From contig CAKTJX010000003.1 of assembly GCA_934569045.1 (NCBI GenBank), forward strand, positions 1-64,000: DNA of 64,000 nt, written 5' to 3'. The stretch is from an uncultured Oscillospiraceae bacterium (GTDB taxonomy: Bacteria; Bacillota; Clostridia; Oscillospirales; Oscillospiraceae). This document shows, one piece after another, positions 24,714 through 33,120 of this stretch; positions within the stretch are counted from its first letter, which is position 1, and the number at the start of each line of letters is the position of its first letter. The position numbers were made by a program, and so were the translations under genes. The notes beneath the pieces were generated by a model that saw only the letters and a program-made list of their open reading frames with translations, was not told where the DNA came from and searched no databases.

Positions 24714-24817
24714 GCTTGGGGGTACTCATTGCACAGCAGCCGATACGGCGGCTCGTCCTCCTCGATGGCGGGGAAGCGGCCCACGGGCGGGTTGAAGTTG
24801 ATTTCCGAACGTTTCAT
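24710..24817 (-). pseudogene. Deleted copy of the D-lyxose isomerase gene
   Basis: Encodes MKRSEIN joined directly to FNPPVGRFPAIEEDEPPYRL and the last nine residues (36 aa in all). Against the 228-aa gene at 14325, residues 8-199 are missing in frame, a 576-base internal deletion, while both ends, the promoter and the operator region are still about nine-tenths alike. The product lacks the whole cupin site and cannot be an isomerase. It also retains the adjoining GAAATC repeat, so the entire block was duplicated before the deletion. Confidence 0.85.
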
Positions 24818-24848
24818 GGCTATTCGTCCTTTCCGAATGGTTTTCCCC

Positions 24849-24877
24849 ATCATAGCACCGCCGGGCGGCCTTGTAAA
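24849..24877 (-). promoter_or_regulatory. Promoter retained before the deleted lyxose isomerase copy
   Basis: Minus strand TTTACA (24877-24872), 17 bp, TATGAT (24854-24849). Confidence 0.75.
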
Positions 24878-24903
24878 AGCACGGAGCCCCAAAACCCTTG
24901 TTT

Positions 24904-24933
24904 TGCACAAGAAGGAGGAAATAAAATTGTGCA
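24904..24933. promoter_or_regulatory. Inverted-repeat operator TGCACAA-N16-TTGTGCA, copy 2
   Basis: Arms at 24904-24910 and 24927-24933. Arms, gap length and near flanks equal copy 1 whereas the 16 spacer bases differ, as expected of a protein-binding site under selection. The duplicated block goes on to AAAATGGCATTGAC near 24989; the -10 of the rightward promoter is lost here. Confidence 0.6.
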
Positions 24934-25026
24934 CTCTGCTCGAAGCAGTTCTTTTATGGAATATTTCTCTTGGATCGGATACCCCTTAAAATGGCATTGA
25001 CCGGTATTTTTGTTCAGGAGATTATC

Positions 25027-25063
25027 AATGCGGGCCCACCCCAAATCGGAATGGGCCCGCATT
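25027..25063 (-). terminator. Terminator of the URO-D/permease operon
   Basis: Perfect 12-bp stem AATGCGGGCCCA with 13-base loop; T-rich on both sides. Confidence 0.85.
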
Positions 25064-25089
25064 TTCATCTCTGGCGCAAAACTATAAAA

Positions 25090-26178
25090 TCAGTTGTGAT
25101 AGGCCAGACGGGAAGCCTTATAGAGCTCTTCTGCGTAGGCATCCCGCAGGTATGGTGCGAAATACCGATTCACAATGCAGACCTTCTGCGGATCCGTGCA
25201 GAATTCCTGCACAAACGCGTCCGCCTTTGCCCGAACCTCCTCTTCGCTATCCTTCTCAGAATCGTAGGGGTCGAGCGCAACGCCAATAATAATCTTGTCA
25301 CCGTATTCTCTGTACAGGCGCTTGGTATCGTTGATTTCCGCCATGGGCCCCCAGATATCCCATCCTCCGGCAATGAAGTTCTCGATCTGTCGCTCATTGC
25401 AGCCACAACTGTGGAGCTCTGCCACCTTACCGTGGCTGTGGATGCGGTCCGTAATCTTCCGCATACCGGGCACAAGAAGCTTCCTGCCTACCTCAAAGCT
25501 AAAGAAAGGCGCGCGCTGGGAGCCCCAGTCATCGTGAACCTGGAAGCCATCGATATCAAAGTACTGGCAGACTCTGTCAACAATATCGCAGCAAAGGTCC
25601 GAAAGTCTGTCAAACAGCGCGATCAATGCTTCTTCCTGGTCCTCATCAATCAGCGCCATGGCCGCGTCTTCAAACCCCATGAAGGAAACCAAGCGCTCAA
25701 AGCCAAAGCCATTAAACAGCGGCACATAGTTAAACCGCCCGTTATTCAGGAATTCTTTGTTTCTTTCGGCGCAGCCCTTCCAATCCCAGCTGTCAATATC
25801 CGGAAAATGGATGACGGATTCCCAATCATTTGCGTCGCTCATAAGCGGAGGAATACCCGGCGTTTCAATGGAGCCTCCGGCAACCGGAATATACGTCCAT
25901 TGGATTCCAAACATATCCCTACCGCCCTTTTCGCTGTCACTGATGCGGATGCCGCCGTCATTGATACAGCCTCTGGCCCGGTTGTCCGGGATCACATCGG
26001 GATAGAAGTTAAACGTTTCACCGCCGGTGCCAAGCCAGATGGGCTTGCGTTCCAGCGCCATCTGCCGCCAGCCCTCTTTCATGGATACCGGATAGTGGAA
26101 CAGCGGAACCTGGGCATCCCGGAATACTTTTGATATTTCCTGAACCTTCAGTTCTTCTTCGTGGAAAGGATGAGACAT
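25090..26178 (-). CDS. URO-D family methyltransferase-like protein
   Basis: 362 aa, uroporphyrinogen-decarboxylase fold as used by the MtaA/CmuA-type methylcobamide or corrinoid methyltransferases of anaerobes. The zinc motif is ELHSCGC (about 256-262) and an aromatic N-terminal region precedes the barrel; heme-type decarboxylases lack that Cys. No corrinoid protein or reductive activator lies nearby, so a partner must be elsewhere. The last gene of a leftward operon with an SLC13 permease and a DcuC-type carrier; it could take a methyl group from an imported O-methyl compound. That role is inferred. Confidence 0.75.
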   Translation of the reverse strand: MSHPFHEEELKVQEISKVFRDAQVPLFHYPVSMKEGWRQMALERKPIWLGTGGETFNFYPDVIPDNRARGCINDGGIRISDSEKGGRDMFGIQWTYIPVAGGSIETPGIPPLMSDANDWESVIHFPDIDSWDWKGCAERNKEFLNNGRFNYVPLFNGFGFERLVSFMGFEDAAMALIDEDQEEALIALFDRLSDLCCDIVDRVCQYFDIDGFQVHDDWGSQRAPFFSFEVGRKLLVPGMRKITDRIHSHGKVAELHSCGCNERQIENFIAGGWDIWGPMAEINDTKRLYREYGDKIIIGVALDPYDSEKDSEEEVRAKADAFVQEFCTDPQKVCIVNRYFAPYLRDAYAEELYKASRLAYHN

Positions 26179-26211
26179 AGCTGGTAACCTCCCTAAAATA
26201 GTATGATTATG

Positions 26212-27498
26212 TTAGAATAACGGGAACAGCGCGGGAATCAGAATCACCGACAGCATAAGCGTAATGAGCAGCGCGGGCACTCCCTGTTGAATCCAGTCGC
26301 CTGTCTGGATATTCCCTTCACTGGCAAGCATGATATAAGACGGGGCACTGATTGGGAGACAGAACCCGGCAGTGCAGGAAATAGCTGCCGCCACAAGCAG
26401 CGGCTTGAGATTCACCCCCAAGGAGCTGGAAATCACCGGAAGCAGCGGGAGCATAATTCCAAACGCTCCGGAATTGCTCATAAGCTGTGTAAGGATACTG
26501 CTGATCAGGCAGACAATGCCGACAATGATATACGGATTGTTTGTACGGCCAACCGTAGAAATGAGGAAATCTCCGATCATTCCGCTGACACCAGAGGAAG
26601 TCATGGTATCCGACAAAAGGGTGATTCCGGAAATAAACAGCAGAACATCCCAGTTGATGCAGTTTATCATCTGCTTGGTAGAGGAAACGCCTGTGGCACC
26701 TAAAATCAGCAGCACCAGCACGGACACCATATTCGCTGCCAACGGTATCTGGCCGTCCAGAGCAACCAGAATAACGAACATCACGAAGGTAACCGCAACA
26801 ATTTTGCGATTTCGCGGTGTTGCCGCAGCATTTTGTGTCTGGGGCTGTGTCCGCTGCTCGGAAAGGACTTGATCCGCACAGCGATCCGGCAGGTATCTGG
26901 AAGTCAGGAACGAAAAAACAAGCAAAACAAGGATTCCAACCGGAATAGAGACAAGACCAATTTCAAACATTCCGATGGTGCCATCCGAAACGGTTGCCTC
27001 GTAGGTGGATTTCGCCATAAACATAATTGGCGTGCCAATGATCGTCCAGGTTCCTCCAATCGTAGCACCATACCCCAGCGCCAGCATGGCCCGGGTTTTG
27101 CTGATACGCAGCATCTGGGACATAACAATAATCAGTGACAGCAGCGCAACCTGGACACCAAAGCTGGACAGGAAGGAAGACATCACCGCTGCCAGCATGG
27201 AAATCAGAAAAAGCTTAACCGATTCGTTGGTAAAGCGCTGTGTGTAACGGATCACATAGGTCCCGATCTGCTCCGTCAGGCCGGTCTGAAAGCAGGCATC
27301 CCCCAGGGCCAGCGCGCCGATAATCAGGAAATTTGTCTTACTGCCCAAATTGCTGAACGCCGACGCAGCCGGAACCACACCGCTGACAACCAAAAAGAAG
27401 GGGATCAACAGGCCAACGGCAATTACCGGGATTTTCTTTGAAATGATTGCCACAATAACAAAGGCAAGGACAAGAAATGTGATGACAACGTGGCTCAT
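26212..27498 (-). CDS. SLC13/CitM-type anion permease 2
   Basis: 428 aa, about eleven to twelve membrane segments. Two re-entrant motifs (GYGATIGGTWTIIGTPIMFM; LTQLMSNSGAFGIMLPLLPV) mark the SLC13/ion-transporter superfamily. Differs clearly from permease 1 at 19871. Sits 33 bases upstream of the URO-D gene and 77 bases after the DcuC-type gene, so all three are probably cotranscribed. Substrate likely a carboxylate. Confidence 0.8.
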   Translation of the reverse strand: MSHVVITFLVLAFVIVAIISKKIPVIAVGLLIPFFLVVSGVVPAASAFSNLGSKTNFLIIGALALGDACFQTGLTEQIGTYVIRYTQRFTNESVKLFLISMLAAVMSSFLSSFGVQVALLSLIIVMSQMLRISKTRAMLALGYGATIGGTWTIIGTPIMFMAKSTYEATVSDGTIGMFEIGLVSIPVGILVLLVFSFLTSRYLPDRCADQVLSEQRTQPQTQNAAATPRNRKIVAVTFVMFVILVALDGQIPLAANMVSVLVLLILGATGVSSTKQMINCINWDVLLFISGITLLSDTMTSSGVSGMIGDFLISTVGRTNNPYIIVGIVCLISSILTQLMSNSGAFGIMLPLLPVISSSLGVNLKPLLVAAAISCTAGFCLPISAPSYIMLASEGNIQTGDWIQQGVPALLITLMLSVILIPALFPLF

Positions 27499-27575
27499 AT
27501 CATTACCCCTTCTTTTTTATTTCTGGAAAGCGCGCGGAAAGTCAGAGCCTTTCCGCAGCCCAGCAAATGATTGGA

Positions 27576-28958
27576 TCACAGGCCCCTCATGACTGCCGTC
27601 ACAAGGAAGCCCGCAACGGCGGCAGACAGTACGGGAATAATGTTCTGCTTCAAAACCACCGGGAAGTCCACCTTGCATTCGCCGGTAACAAACAGCATAG
27701 AGGCAGATACCGGTGTCAGTGCGGATCCCAGGCCACAGGCCATATTGCCAAGGAAGGCCATGGCGGCCAGATCCGCTCCGGTCACCGTTCCTACGGATAC
27801 CATGAACGGCACAAAGATATTCAGATTTGCGGTATAGGAACCGGTGCAGGCAACCACGACAATACCGACAATTACACCGAGGGCACACAGGAAGATGGTT
27901 CCGCCACCCAGATTATTCAGTGCGGTGACCAGCAGGGTCATTCCACCGACCTTGGAGATCACACCGGCAAACAGAGCGCCGCCCACAACCAGGAAGCCCA
28001 TGCTGCCCAGGAAGCGCCCCAGCTCATTCAGTCCACCCTGGATATCCGTAAGCGCGGTCTTGAAGTTCTTACGGTTGGTGATCAAATGAATGATGTCTGC
28101 CAAAACATAAGACAGTACTACAACCGCGACAACGCTCAAAGTAACCGGGAAAATCTTTCCGCTGAACAGGATAATGAGGATCAGAGGAAACAGCGGCATG
28201 ATCCAGTAAAAGCTGGGAGCCGAGCTGGACATTGCCTGCTGCTGCTTTTTGAGCATCTCCTCCGTAACTTCCACCGCATCCGCACTGTGCTTCTTATCAT
28301 AATGAACTGCCAGAATAATAAATACAACCGTCATCACCGCCAGCTCAATCAGGCAGGTGAGCAGCTGATAATTCATAAAGAAATCCGAAACGCTCATATC
28401 CACACCGGACAGGCTCAAAGACAGAACCACGCCGGCATCCGCAGGGCCCCAGGTAATGCATGTACCCAGAACAAATGCGCTGGCAATGGTGGCGCCGGAG
28501 CAGCCCAGCGCAACAAACAGCGGATAGAGGATTGCGAACAGCAGCGCAACCAGAGAAGCGGCACTGGGAATTACAAGCTTCAGGCATGCTTCAACGATGA
28601 TCAGGACACCCAGCAAAACGTAGGGCTGCTTGATTTTGGAGAGGGGCTTGGCCACCAGCGCGGTAAAGGCCTGGGAAGCGCCGATCTTATTCATAAACCC
28701 CACATATCCAAATACCGAGGCACAAACCAGCATTGTGCCGGACACCTGTGTTTTGATTACGGAATAGATGTACTCAAAAACATCCAGCAGCAGGCTTCCG
28801 GTTGTCGCGTCACCTACGGCACTCTTGCCTGTAACCATGGACCAGATAATCAGGGAGACAATGGATACAGAGAAAAACACAGAGACCGGATGATACTTCT
28901 TGACAACCCCCACAATGACAATGACGATCATGAGCAGCGTACACAGAATAGGGACCAT
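27576..28958 (-). CDS. DcuC-type C4-dicarboxylate carrier family protein
   Basis: 460 aa from the ATG at 28958 behind AAAGGAG; an upstream Met at 29057 would cross the promoter area. Twelve or so membrane segments with the DcuC family pattern (LLGVLIIVEACLKLVIPSAA; ITWGPADAGVVLSLSLSG; GNMACGLGSALTPVSASMLF). Family members exchange or export succinate, fumarate and related dicarboxylates. Two unrelated carriers in one operon suggest exchange of substrate and product. Confidence 0.8.
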   Translation of the reverse strand: MVPILCTLLMIVIVIVGVVKKYHPVSVFFSVSIVSLIIWSMVTGKSAVGDATTGSLLLDVFEYIYSVIKTQVSGTMLVCASVFGYVGFMNKIGASQAFTALVAKPLSKIKQPYVLLGVLIIVEACLKLVIPSAASLVALLFAILYPLFVALGCSGATIASAFVLGTCITWGPADAGVVLSLSLSGVDMSVSDFFMNYQLLTCLIELAVMTVVFIILAVHYDKKHSADAVEVTEEMLKKQQQAMSSSAPSFYWIMPLFPLILIILFSGKIFPVTLSVVAVVVLSYVLADIIHLITNRKNFKTALTDIQGGLNELGRFLGSMGFLVVGGALFAGVISKVGGMTLLVTALNNLGGGTIFLCALGVIVGIVVVACTGSYTANLNIFVPFMVSVGTVTGADLAAMAFLGNMACGLGSALTPVSASMLFVTGECKVDFPVVLKQNIIPVLSAAVAGFLVTAVMRGL

Positions 28959-29355
28959 ACAATTCTCTCCTTTCAAAGCCTTCGGCAGCATAGCCTGCAT
29001 TCGTTTCAGATCAGGAGCATCCCCTTTTCCCATTCCCGATTGGAAATAGTCATGCATACGCCGCCGATGATTCGACGTTTTGCCGAATCAGAATTTTATT
29101 CACATTATACAAACCAAGATTTATTTTTCAGGTTTGCTATGTGTATTTTAAGTATAAGCGCAATGCTCTCACTTGTAAATCCGCCATTTTCTCAAAAAGT
29201 GTTTCCGTGTTTCCTGCAAAATGCGGAAACGCAAAGTGTGCCCATCGTCCGTTTCCTCCGGCTGTAAATTTGTTTTGGCGCGCTCTGCACATGAAAAGCG
29301 CGGGAATACAATGTGCATTCCCGCGTTTTCAGTATGCTTTTTGATTTTCGCCGTC
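28959..29355. other. Gene-free stretch between CdaR and DcuC genes
   Basis: 397 bases. Contains a minus-strand -10 (TATAAT at 29109-29104) without a good -35, which fits an activator-dependent promoter for the three-gene operon, and the CdaR terminator at 29299-29325. A TTTCCG...CGGAAA inverted repeat at 29203-29230 could be an operator. Nothing else recognised. Confidence 0.5.
29299..29325 (-). terminator. Terminator after the CdaR-type gene
   Basis: CGCGGGAAT/ATTCCCGCG, perfect 9-bp stem, flanked by A and T runs. Confidence 0.75.
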
Positions 29356-30900
29356 TCAAGTGACAAGGCGCATGGATATCTGAAGATACAGCCGTGTATC
29401 CGGATCGTTGATATCCGCGCCTGTTAGCTCCGCAATTTTTTCCAGGCGGTAGCTGAGGGTGCTTCGATGGATAAACAAGGCTGCCGCGGCGGCGGTGGGC
29501 TGGTAATTATTGTCGAAATAGGCCTTCAGTGTCCGCAGGTAATCCGTGCCCTTCTCCCGATCACTGGCGAGCAGCTTCCACACAGCTTCCGAGCAAATGG
29601 ACCGGGCACTGAATTCCTCTTGAAAGTGGCCCAGAATATAATCCAGTACATAGGCGGAGAAGTGGAAAACACGTTCGTCGGAATGCCGTGCCTTTCCCAT
29701 TTCAACCGCCTTTCCTGCCTGCTTTGCGTATTCGGGCAAAAGGGTGAATTGCTGAAACGGCAGGCTGATTCCTGTAACAGATTCCGTATTTTGGGCGATG
29801 TGTACCATCTTCTGCCGGAAAATATCCCCGTCCCAGTTTGCAAGAGACAGATTGACGATTGAATACACCTCATTCCCGTGCGAAAAAGAAAAGCAGTGCG
29901 GCAGGGTCGTGGTAATAATGCTGCATATTTTTTTAATCGAGAGTACATTCAATTCCACCGAATCCGGAACCGTTTTGCACAGCAAAAACTGGTCTCCCAT
30001 GCGCCACCCGATCATACGCATCCGTTCTTTCAGATAGTCGGGACTCACAGTCTCTCCCTCGATCATCTGAAGGAGAATATGCTCAAAGGAGATCAGGCTT
30101 GCTGTTTTAAACTGGTTTCTTTCAACGGCCAGGGAAAGGATTCTGACAAAATACTCCGCCATGGTAAAGTCACTGGGCTTTAGTGAAGAATTCAGCTCGT
30201 TGATCAAAAGCCGCCCCATATAGACATTTTCCGTACTCCATATATTCACATAGATAACTCTGTGCGTATTGCTGGCGGGATTCCATAAATGGGCTCCATG
30301 GGTGTCCATCGTTCTGCGGTATTCCGGGTCCATCATGAAGTGGTGAACCTTCTCCAAGGGCACTGTTGTATTACCGGTTGTCTCGTCAACTACAAATTTG
30401 GTCATACCAACCACCCACATGGGCAATGCAAGGACATTGAAATTCTCGTCATGGATATACAGCGGATTGCCGAAGAAATGCAGCGCGGCAACGCTGAGCT
30501 CATACAGCCCGCCGTTGTTATTGAGAATATGGAATAAATTGTGTGAAAAAGCAGCATACCTAAGAAAAATCTCCTGGACGCGGTTAAAAATCGTCTCCCA
30601 TTCGGTATATTCCGCCATTTCAATGGCATATCTGTTCGCGGAAAAGCCGCGGCTGGACGGGCCAATGCAAATCAAAGGAATTCCTCCATCGGCAATGGGG
30701 TATTTGTCAAAGGTTTCCGCCCTTCCCACATATACGACACCGGAGAGAAGGCTCTGCTGACCATGGTACAGGCAGGCCCCCGACAGAAATTGTCGGTTAT
30801 CCTGGCTGCGATAATAGGAGATATTGTATATTTCCAGCAGGTTATCCTCCAGCATTTGCATATTCAGAAGCAATTCCGTTTCAAAATGAAATTCTGCCAC
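29356..30900 (-). CDS. PucR/CdaR-type regulator
   Basis: 514 aa from a GTG at 30900, eight bases after GGGAGG; the frame continues upstream only through the LysR remnant. The last 60 residues form the PucR C-terminal helix-turn-helix (FDNNYQPTAAAAALFIHRST, LSYRLEKIAELTGAD). The middle has a GGDEF-like/CdaR scaffold region and the N-terminal half an unclassified sensing domain (FSANRYAIEMAEYTEWETIF). CdaR proteins activate genes for aldarate or glycerate use. It lies next to the carrier operon, its likely target. Confidence 0.85.
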   Translation of the reverse strand: MAEFHFETELLLNMQMLEDNLLEIYNISYYRSQDNRQFLSGACLYHGQQSLLSGVVYVGRAETFDKYPIADGGIPLICIGPSSRGFSANRYAIEMAEYTEWETIFNRVQEIFLRYAAFSHNLFHILNNNGGLYELSVAALHFFGNPLYIHDENFNVLALPMWVVGMTKFVVDETTGNTTVPLEKVHHFMMDPEYRRTMDTHGAHLWNPASNTHRVIYVNIWSTENVYMGRLLINELNSSLKPSDFTMAEYFVRILSLAVERNQFKTASLISFEHILLQMIEGETVSPDYLKERMRMIGWRMGDQFLLCKTVPDSVELNVLSIKKICSIITTTLPHCFSFSHGNEVYSIVNLSLANWDGDIFRQKMVHIAQNTESVTGISLPFQQFTLLPEYAKQAGKAVEMGKARHSDERVFHFSAYVLDYILGHFQEEFSARSICSEAVWKLLASDREKGTDYLRTLKAYFDNNYQPTAAAAALFIHRSTLSYRLEKIAELTGADINDPDTRLYLQISMRLVT

Positions 30901-30932
30901 ATTCAAATCCTCCCGGAAACTTTCTATTCTGG

Positions 30933-31070
30933 AATCACACGGTTTCCGCAAACCGTCATCAGGGCCCACTTGATGCCGTCCGGGTCGTATCCCGACACAC
31001 AGCGGCCTGCGCTCCCGGCAGCATACGGTCCATTTCTCATAGAGTGCGGGAACGTTTCTTTCTGTTTTTC
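30933..31070 (-). pseudogene. LysR gene remnant
   Basis: Translation gives LPG, then RCVSGYDPDGIKWALM and a VIPE end, matching the C-terminus of LysR 2 (RCVAVYHPDSIKGALI; CVIPK). About 20 bases matching the LysR start (LYEK) and then its leader are joined directly in front. Some 800 bases of the gene body are missing. Confidence 0.8.
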
Positions 31071-31075
31071 TTCCC

Positions 31076-31104
31076 ATTATAGCGCGCGTTTTTCCGGATG
31101 TAAA
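31076..31104 (-). promoter_or_regulatory. LysR-derived promoter now upstream of the CdaR gene
   Basis: Minus strand TTTACA (31104-31099), 17 bp, TATAAT (31081-31076), like the LysR 2 promoter. It points into the GTG of the CdaR gene, about 170 bases on, with no terminator between. Confidence 0.75.
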
Positions 31105-31155
31105 CCGTTGGGCTGTAAAACAATCCTCCGTTTTCCGCACATTGCTCGCCATTAT

Positions 31156-31202
31156 AAAATCCCAAGGAGGCGCATCCGTCAGCCGCGTTTCCTTGGGATT
31201 TT
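31156..31202 (-). terminator. Terminator of the two-component operon
   Basis: AAAATCCCAAGGA pairs with TCCTTGGGATTTT (13 bp) around a 21-base loop. Confidence 0.8.
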
Positions 31203-31208
31203 GGGGGG

Positions 31209-32267
31209 TTACAGATTCTTCGGCAGCGTCACCGTAAACTTTGTAAAGGCGGGGTTGCTCTCCACTCGGATGCTGCCGCCGTGGAGCTCCACTACCCGCT
31301 TGACCACCGCCAGGCCGATGCCGTTGCCCTCGGTGTTGTGGGAGCGGTCCGCCTGGTAGAATTTCCGGAAAATCGCCTCCTGCTGATTTGCCGGGATGTA
31401 AGAGCCGGTATTGCAGATGGACACCGCCACGCTATTCCCCTCCTCCGCCGCGGAGATTTCCACGGTCTGGCCCTCCGGGGAAAATTTGATGGCATTGTCC
31501 AGAAGATTCACCCAGACCTGCCGCAGCAACTCCTGGCTGCCGGAGATGGTGTGCTCCTCCAGCTCCAGGTTCATTTCCAGATTCTTCTTCTCCCACTTCC
31601 GCTCCAGCAGCAGCACACAGGTCCGCAGCTGCTCGGAGAGATTGAAGGGGGCCACATCCGTCAGAATGGCCTGGTTTTCCACCTTGGTCATGTTCAGCAC
31701 ATTGGTTGCCATGTCCGCCAGGCGCTTGCTCTCACTCTCAATGATATCCAGGTATTCCAGCTGCTCCCCGCAGGTCAAGTCCCCCTGCTTCAAAAGGCTG
31801 GCAAAGCCCGCGATGGAGACAATAGGGGTTTTGAACTCATGGGAAAAGTTGTTGATAAAGTCGGACCGGAGCATCTCCGTGCCCTCCAGCTCTGCCGCCG
31901 TGGCGTTAAAGCTGTCCACCATATCCCGGATGGGGGCAATGCTGCCGAGAATGCCCGTGGGCTCGATCCGGGCCTTGTAGTCCCCTGATGCCAGTTGATG
32001 GAGGCCCTGGGTCATCCGGGTAATGGACCGCAGGGGCACGGCCCCCAGAAACATGGCCATCAGGGTTCCGCCCACCAGGCTCATGGCCGCGATGATCAGA
32101 AAGAAACTCAGCAGACTGGAGTGCTCCATCCACCGGCCCAGCAGGCCCACATGATCCACAATCACCAGGGCAATGCCGATGATCAGCAGCGTCACCAGGG
32201 TCACCAGAAACACGCAGGTAGACAGGATCAGCGTCAGGGTCATGCGGCCCTGCTTCCCCTTTTTCAT
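31209..32267 (-). CDS. Sensor histidine kinase
   Basis: 352 aa. Two membrane segments (about 12-36 and 51-75) with a very short outer loop, HAMP, then HisKA with the phosphorylated His at 143 (FSHEFKTPIVSIAGFASLL), N box VNLLDNAIKFSP and G boxes GNGIGLAVVKRVVELHGG. With so little outside the membrane it probably senses something in or at the membrane. Overlaps the response regulator gene by four bases. It is the partner of that regulator and probably controls the lipid operon that diverges from it. Confidence 0.93.
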   Translation of the reverse strand: MKKGKQGRMTLTLILSTCVFLVTLVTLLIIGIALVIVDHVGLLGRWMEHSSLLSFFLIIAAMSLVGGTLMAMFLGAVPLRSITRMTQGLHQLASGDYKARIEPTGILGSIAPIRDMVDSFNATAAELEGTEMLRSDFINNFSHEFKTPIVSIAGFASLLKQGDLTCGEQLEYLDIIESESKRLADMATNVLNMTKVENQAILTDVAPFNLSEQLRTCVLLLERKWEKKNLEMNLELEEHTISGSQELLRQVWVNLLDNAIKFSPEGQTVEISAAEEGNSVAVSICNTGSYIPANQQEAIFRKFYQADRSHNTEGNGIGLAVVKRVVELHGGSIRVESNPAFTKFTVTLPKNL

Positions 32268-32938
32268 ACCTTTTTCACCGCCTTGTAGCCCAGGCCCCGG
32301 ACGGAGACGATCTCGAATTCCGGCCAGCTCTCAAAGCGCTTGCGCAGCCGCCCGATGTGCACCGTCACCGTCTCCCAGCCTGTATCGGAGTCCATGCCCC
32401 AGATTTCGTCCATGAGCTGAATGCGGGTAAAAATCTTTCCGGGGTAAGAAAGAAGCTTATAGAGCAGCAGGAATTCCTTCTGGGGCAGCTCCTGCCGCTC
32501 CTTTCCCCGGGAGACCGTCAGGGAGTCGTAGTCCAGAACCACGTCCCCGATCTCAATTTTCCGCTCGCTGACGATTTTCGCCCGGCGCAGCAGGGCCTTG
32601 ATCCGCAGCAGCATTTCGTCCGTGTCCACAGGCTTTGTCATATAGTCGTCCGTGCCCACCAGGAACCCCTTTTTCCGGTCCTCAGACAGCTGCTTGGCGG
32701 AGACCATCAGAATGGGCAGATCGTTATTGGCCCCCCGCAGGGTTTTTGTAAATTCGTAGCCGTCCATATTGGGCATCATAATATCCAGCACCGCCAGATC
32801 CACATGCTCCCGATCCATAATGGACAGCGCCTCTTCTCCGTCACAGGCGGTGGTAACCGTATAGCCGTCGGATTCCAGCACCGCCTGCATCAGCCGGCGG
32901 GTATTCTTGTCATCGTCTACCACAAGAATGTGAAACAC
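32264..32938 (-). CDS. OmpR/PhoB-type response regulator
   Basis: 224 aa. Receiver domain with acidic pocket D8-D10, phospho-acceptor Asp 52 (LAVLDIMMP) and Lys near 102 (MTKPVD); C-terminal winged helix (LPQKEFLLLYKLLSYPGKIF; TVHIGRLRKRFE; VRGLGYKAV). Binds tandem direct repeats as a head-to-tail dimer. Such repeats, 11 bp apart, lie both in its own promoter and in the promoter of the acyltransferase operon. Confidence 0.94.
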   Translation of the reverse strand: MFHILVVDDDKNTRRLMQAVLESDGYTVTTACDGEEALSIMDREHVDLAVLDIMMPNMDGYEFTKTLRGANNDLPILMVSAKQLSEDRKKGFLVGTDDYMTKPVDTDEMLLRIKALLRRAKIVSERKIEIGDVVLDYDSLTVSRGKERQELPQKEFLLLYKLLSYPGKIFTRIQLMDEIWGMDSDTGWETVTVHIGRLRKRFESWPEFEIVSVRGLGYKAVKKV

Positions 32939-32973
32939 CGCGCTTCCCCCTTTTCATGCTTGCTTTTTTCTAA

Positions 32974-33008
32974 AGCATATGGTATCATTCTAAACCGAAA
33001 CGAAACTG
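32974..33008 (-). promoter_or_regulatory. Two-component operon promoter with phased direct repeat
   Basis: Minus strand CAGTTTCG (33008-33001), 3 bases, CGGTTTAG (32997-32990), 10 bases, TATGCT (32979-32974). The repeat takes the place of a -35, the layout of response-regulator-activated promoters. Confidence 0.7.
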
Positions 33009-33051
33009 AAAACAGTATACCCAATTCTTAATATTTTTTCAAGCGTTCCCC

Positions 33052-33086
33052 CAGTTTAGGTGCAGTTTAGCTTCCCAGGCTACAAT
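33052..33086 (+). promoter_or_regulatory. Acyltransferase operon promoter with phased direct repeat
   Basis: CAGTTTAG (33052-33059), 3 bases, CAGTTTAG (33063-33070), 10 bases, TACAAT (33081-33086). Geometry identical to the promoter of the two-component operon on the other strand. Confidence 0.75.
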
Positions 33087-33120
33087 TCTGCCAGAAAGAT
33101 GGGATACGGAGGGTGCGGTC

